From Archegozetes longisetosus (taxonomy: Eukaryota; Arthropoda; Arachnida; Sarcoptiformes; Trhypochthoniidae), in assembly GCA_018873245.2 (NCBI GenBank), contig JAEMBT020000001.1, positions 15,514,220 to 15,578,219 on the forward strand: a stretch of DNA of 64,000 nt, read 5' to 3'. A model generated the notes under the pieces. The model searched no databases. It saw only the letters and a program-made list of their open reading frames with translations, and had not been told where the DNA came from. A program made the position numbers and the translations under genes. This document shows positions 58,995 through 64,000 of the stretch, in pieces. Positions within the stretch are counted from its first letter, which is position 1; each line of letters opens with the position of its first letter.

Positions 58995-60545
58995 GTCTCG
59001 AGTTTTCTGAGCTTATACTCTTTATTATATGTAATGATTTAAAGATGTTGATGAAAGTAGATTAGTGCTATATATAATAATGGTATATACATATAAAAAT
59101 GTATAAGTTAACTCTAAATTGCATTATTGAATCTTATTAGGAATTCTTATAAATTAAACTTTATTTCTAAGTCTTGAGACAATCACTTTTGTCTTTAGTT
59201 TAATTCACACGTGGATTCTAACATTTAAAAATAGTTTGTTGATTGAAATTGAATAAAGTTCGATTAGAAAACCATTTTAGAGGTTCTTATCATTTGCACA
59301 TAATTCCTTAAACAATGATAGTGTTTCAAAGACTATAATTGGTTAAGATATTCATTAAATGTCTTCCGTTTGAAACAAAATTTAATTAGAAAATTATACA
59401 CCCGTCTGAAGAAGTTTTAATTAAATGTGTTATGAACATGATCGTATTAGTTGTTCACGCAAGATTAATTTAACATAAATTTAACTGACCAACAACAGAT
59501 TGACAGCATTATTGACGAGGCTCGGGAGGGTTGTTGGTCAATGACCTTCAATGACCTATATCTCAGAAACTGTGGGGTTGCAGGGCCATTTCCCATGGAC
59601 TTTCTTACTCCTCTTACTATAAGCTTTAAAATGATGTATCACATGATCAGTTCTACAGAGAGGGCAAATTTTCAATGAGAAGTGGGTATCCCTCTTTTTC
59701 AAATATCTTCTATAGGAGACCTCCCATACACTAAACACTGAAAATTCTAATTCCCAACACATAACTCACGCATATTATTAAGTGAAACTTGTAAGTAAGA
59801 AGACTGGTATTAACATGAAATGCATCGTAATGTAGTCTCTTTACTTACCAGTTTCGTTTAATAATATGCGTGCGTTGTGTTGCGAATTTGAATTTTCAGT
59901 TTTTAGTGTATGGGGGGTCGCCTATAGAAGATATTTAAAATATTACATTGTCGTTATACTTTACTAACAAACGCGAACATCCACAACAAGTTTAATCAAA
60001 ATCAGATAGGGCCAAAATTAACGTTATCTTCTGACAAGTAATTAAGTTGAAACTTCTTCAGACGAAACTACTATTTTCTAATTAAATTTTATCTTTCAAA
60101 CAGGAGGCATTCGATGAACGCATTGGCCAATTGAAACACTATCTTTGATTCGTGAATTATGTGTAAGTAATAAGGAGTTCTAAAATGTTTCCTAATCTAA
60201 CTTTGCTATATTACATGTTCTAAACTTCACAATTTGAAAAGTTGAAAAATTTTAATCAACAAACTATTTCTGAATTTTAGAATCCATGTGTGCATTGTAC
60301 TAAAGACAAAAGTGATTACGTCATGACTAAGAAATAAAGTTTTTATTGATAATAATTCTTAGTAAGTTTTAGTGAGGTAATTTAGAGTAAAGATACATTT
60401 TTATATGTGTATAATTAATATATATATAATTATATATATATGTAAATTGTCGGTCTACTTTCATTAATATCTTTAAGTCATTATATATCGTAAAGAGTAT
60501 AAGCTCGGAGAACTCGAGACAAGCCTTTGAAAAGGGTAAAATTAA
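58995..60545. repeat. Centre of the A/B palindrome
   Basis: Inverted copies meet at a short loop of about 59805-59833. Arms include TCTATAGGAGACCTCCCATA (59709) against its near complement at 59908-59928. Short open frames here are mirror images and not convincing genes. Confidence 0.65.
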
Positions 60546-61298
60546 TTATTTATCAGAGGCAGATGTAACACTAGCTATCCAGTCATCAGTATATTTTTCG
60601 AAACATAAAGTATATTTTGGATCAGAGGGAGATGTAACTTCATCTATCCAGTCATCAGCAGATTTTCCTGTGAGTTTACTTAATTTATCTGCATCTGCGA
60701 TCATCCTATTAGATAATAACTTGTACTCAACCTCCACAACCTGACCAGATTGCTTGACTATTTCTGCCTTGCCACTTGACTTTTCGAAGTGAAGAAGTGT
60801 GTGCATGAGATGCAATTTATAATCATCTTCCCTTAAATCTACGATATGCTGAAAAAAGTAACTGCGATCAGATTTAGAATTGTCCACTGTAAGTAGTGAC
60901 TTCGCCATGTTCGTGAGAGATGCCCTTATCTCGTCTGCATCGCTTTTAAGGACAGTTTTGAAAAGATCATCAAAACTATCTATGAGTTTGTTATAGTCTT
61001 TGTGTTCAATAGAATTTTCCACGGATCTCCTTGCAGATAGTAAAAGGTAAGGTATTCCATCAACTCCCTCCAAGTATTTGAAGAATTCCTCAGAAGTTAC
61101 CTTTTCCTTAGGGTGAAAACCCACTTTATTTTGAACTGCGTTCAACAAAGTGGCCAATGCGTCTTGATGGTACCTTTTGTCTCCAAATATGTTTCCTGTA
61201 TCGCTTACTGAGTACAACTCAGGTGGCAACAAAAGCGAGTAGTTCTTCTTTTTCCCCAAAACAATCACACCACAAACTACTGGAATATTGGAGGACAT
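60546..61298 (-). CDS. Uncharacterised family, member B-prime (intact)
   Basis: An uninterrupted 250-residue frame from ATG 61296-61298 to 60546, and the best reference for the family. Begins MSSNIPVVCGVIVLGKKKNY; core KRYHQDALATLLNAVQNKVG, YLEGVDGIPYLLL, YNKLIDSFDDLFKTVLKSDA, MAKSLLTVDNSKSDRSYFF, LHFEKSSGKAEIVKQSG; then YKLLSNRMIADADKLSKL. The C-terminus carries a repeated motif, DDWIDEVTSPSD followed by DDWIASVTSASD, of which B has only the first. A predicted mostly helical soluble protein with a short variable middle. Promoter-proximal DNA mirrors that of B. No relatives come to mind outside this window, so lineage-specific origin or horizontal acquisition are both possible. Confidence 0.72.
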   Translation of the reverse strand: MSSNIPVVCGVIVLGKKKNYSLLLPPELYSVSDTGNIFGDKRYHQDALATLLNAVQNKVGFHPKEKVTSEEFFKYLEGVDGIPYLLLSARRSVENSIEHKDYNKLIDSFDDLFKTVLKSDADEIRASLTNMAKSLLTVDNSKSDRSYFFQHIVDLREDDYKLHLMHTLLHFEKSSGKAEIVKQSGQVVEVEYKLLSNRMIADADKLSKLTGKSADDWIDEVTSPSDPKYTLCFEKYTDDWIASVTSASDK

Positions 61299-63862
61299 TT
61301 TCACAGTAGCAATTAATTCTCAAATATCACTAGATAAACGAAATGAACGTTAAATCCAAGTTAGTTATATAGAAAACATTCGTTAAATGACTATAAAAAT
61401 CAATTGTGCTACTTACAATTCAAGTTGCTTAGTTTGAGGTGTCACGACAAATAAGCGACTGAAGTTTGTGCACTCAAATTTATACTTCCCAATTATAAAG
61501 AAGTGATTTGATTAGCTCATAAACTACTATCAGACTTTTGTTTAAGCGATGCCAGAACACTGTTCGCCACTCATATCAGAGATTAATGTTTAACTTTTAA
61601 TGACCTATCGTTTCAATAACTAAAACACAAGTTTTGAAAACTGAAAATTTGCTTCTTTGAGATTAGAGGAAACCTGAAGATTATATTTGGCCTTAAATCT
61701 GTTATGAAAAACTTCAATGAATGTAAGTTTTGTTATACATATTAATATCTATACACTTAATTGATAGTAACTTCTGATTATCTAAATTTTAGTTCTCATA
61801 ACTAGTTTACTACAATAGTTTCTTTCGTTAATCACATCATTTTCACATGTAATTCTATAAACAGTTTCTCAACAGAGTAGGTCTAGTAGAGAAAGAAGAA
61901 AATAAAATATTGTACATTGTTCCTTATTTTAATGTGTATAACTAAATGTTTATACCCATATTTTGAACTTATGCTTGTCATGATTTACTACAAGGCTCAC
62001 ATATAACCTACCCTTTAAATTGCCGTCTAATGCTTGAACGCTTTAGCTTTATCTTTTACATTTATCATTGAGAGTATTATCTATTATATACATTTTTATT
62101 TTATATGCATAAATTGTTTCCGGACATAAAATCGAATTAAATATATCGAACGAAAAAAGATCAAATGCTACGTAAGATTAAATGAGATGTAAGTCCGATT
62201 GCAATATATTTCAAAGTTTAAGTAGGTTTTTTTATGTATTATACTCATATTTTTAGTTTAATTTAATTTGGAATCAAACTATATACATCAAAAAATCGAT
62301 ATAACGGACACTTAAGGAGTGAAATTTTTTGTTTGTTATATCATGTTTTACTTTATATCGAAAGTTGGAACTTTTAGAGCGTTTACTTTAAGTAACAATA
62401 TTAATGCAATAAATATAAGTATTGGTTTGAAAAGAAATGAATTCCTACTTTTTATATCAGTTTTGAACCCTTTGAGCTCCCTAAATAATTGCTAACAAAT
62501 TTATTTTCCATATCCTATGTCGAAAGGCATTATTCAATTGTGCTTTTAATTTGTAATTAAATAAAATTCTTCGAAGTTGTAATATATTTGAAATTTTGTT
62601 AATAGCGGGCATTAATTTCTTTATAAACCAATTCTTACTATAAACGGTTATTTCTGTCTGAATATTTTTCTTAATTTTGTTAGTCTAAAGTTGATAACTT
62701 GATTTTAATACTTTAATATTTATGAAAGCTCTATAAGAAACATTTTAGACCGAATGTATACAAACTTGATTGTAAACCCACCAACAAAAGTCCATGCAAT
62801 TGAACTTAATAGTAAGTTTGATAAGACTTATAAATTTCCCTATAATTTCAAATCACTTCTTTAATCTTCACAATAAATTGACTAAAAACTAGTAAATAAT
62901 ATTGCAATCACATATTAAAATATGGCAGTCATTGTTTTATTTAAAGAAAGTATGTTTTTAGATTCAGACAAATGTTAAAATAATCGAATGATTAAGTTTT
63001 GAATAACTTTTATGTTAGATAATTATTAGCTGAGGACAAACTCTATATAAATAGATTATATATTTAATTATTCTAACATTTATTTGAATATAAAATAGAA
63101 ACATACTTTAAATGAAACAATGACTGCCAATATTTATACATCGTTTGGATATTACTTATTAGTTTGCAATCAATTTATTTTGAAGATTTAAAAGTGAATA
63201 ATACCTTTCCACATAAGACGTGCAAATTTGATTTTTTATCAATTATTTACCTGTTAGTGAGTTTACCTAAAATGCGTTTACTGTATCGAAATGTCTTTAA
63301 ATCGAGCTTCTACTTATTTTGTCAAAGTTTCGAACATATTTTATTGCATATGAAACTATAAATTCGATCAATTATTTCACATTTAATTGTATAAACAAAT
63401 TATAGACTTGATTACTTCGAAATAAAAAGATTTGTTCTAATAATTTATTTTTAACTTTTGACATGTTTGATCCTATTTTGCGTTCGATCATACGTCGCAT
63501 TCGGTCTTTTTTCGATATTATTGATTCGATCCTTTTACTTCGATCCTATGTTGCAATACCACATAAATCTACTCCTCTCTTTTGAGGAACTTTCTGTAAG
63601 ATTGATGTGACTGATTAGTAATAGAGTTACTAAAATAATGAACTCATTCAAAATCATTGATAAATATTTGTAAAAGTCACTTTATCTCTTCTACGCAAGT
63701 TAACCGTCGACGAATGAATCGAGAGTTTGATATCACAGTATAATTGTACGACATCTACGTTGTTGTTATAAAGGAGCAACTATTGGCTTTTTGGTTATTT
63801 GTGAACAAGTATTAGGTATATACAATATCTATTACAAAATATTCGCTTTGAAAATTATAGAA
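61299..63862. other. Right palindrome arm and extra DNA upstream of A-prime
   Basis: 61299 to about 62110 mirrors the flank of B, and the last 140 bp before 63863 mirrors the flank of A (TTATTTGTGAACAAG). About 1.6 kb between has no counterpart on the left. It includes a pogo-like palindromic patch near 62297-62362 (GATATAACGGACAC..GTTATATCATG). No gene seen. Confidence 0.45.
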
Positions 63863-64000
63863 ATGTCACAAACTGTCTCGCCTCAAACCACGAATATAAT
63901 TTCGGCCACTTCAGCAGTTATTCTTGGTGAGTATACACCCCATCCTTCTGCATCTGTTACAGAAATATTTAAGAATCGAGAATATCAAGTACATGGATTG
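63863..64000 (+). CDS. Uncharacterised family, member A-prime (5' part only)
   Basis: Begins MSQTVSPQTTNIIS, SAVILGEYTPHPSAS and KNREYQVHGL, clearly a second copy of A, and runs off the window end. Open as far as visible. It is the mirror partner of A in the palindrome, so the cluster has the order A, B, B-prime, A-prime with A pointing left and A-prime pointing right. Confidence 0.7.
   Translation, partial: MSQTVSPQTTNIISATSAVILGEYTPHPSASVTEIFKNREYQVHGL

Noticed and set aside
59556-59762. Cysteine-containing ORF (ICPLCRTDHVIHH) near the palindrome centre as a zinc-finger gene
   Set aside because: Short, and the mirrored sequence does not keep the frame.
1-64000. CRISPR arrays, bacterial operons, tRNA or rRNA genes
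   Set aside because: None found; gene structure and composition are eukaryotic, and the only tRNA-like sequence is the SINE head.

Overview
Eukaryotic nuclear DNA, strongly AT-rich. No ribosomal, viral or bacterial-style gene block is visible. Short GT-AG introns (46-75 bp) inside small genes, a small cluster of arthropod-type gustatory-receptor (GR) genes, tRNA-derived SINE and many DNA transposons point to an arthropod. A chelicerate or mite-like genome would fit, but the window does not prove it.

Region 1 (about 1-42 kb) is a GR-like gene array: five copies of one seven-transmembrane receptor (1.1-2.5, 9.5-10.9, 15.8-17.2, 28.5-29.9, 36.7-38.0 kb) plus a sixth 3'-end remnant at 41.5 kb. 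Each copy is one long exon followed by two short exons. Copies 1, 2 and 5 look intact, copy 3 has one nonsense codon, and copy 4 has a nonsense codon and a frameshift. Copies 3 and 4 sit head to head in a large palindrome centred near 26.64 kb. Flanking DNA is duplicated with the genes, so paralogous empty sites let several transposon insertions be delimited to the base. One arm of the palindrome has been invaded by a 7.6-kb composite element (17.5-25.1 kb) carrying decayed transposase genes of three kinds.

Region 2 (41.7-45.9 kb) contains a 2-kb fold-back element into which a solo LTR and a small hairpin element have inserted.

Region 3 (45.98-51.93 kb, minus strand) is a nine-exon glutamate carboxypeptidase II / NAALADase-like gene (peptidase family M28B). 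All zinc-binding and catalytic residues are readable, but there is one in-frame stop and one frameshift. Its introns hold a GC-rich SINE with a perfect 14-bp target-site duplication and several TA-flanked MITEs.

Region 4 (54.4-64.0 kb) is a second large palindrome, centred near 59.82 kb, holding four members of a protein family I do not recognise: A (minus), B (plus), B-prime (minus) and A-prime (plus, cut by the window end). A and B each need a -1 shift at the same aligned position to read on into a conserved C-terminus. An apparently intact Tc1/mariner-type transposon with a five-exon transposase and about 193-bp terminal inverted repeats lies between A and B. The A/B family in its palindrome and the transposase-linked terminal repeat at 21.6-22.4 kb are the least familiar things here.
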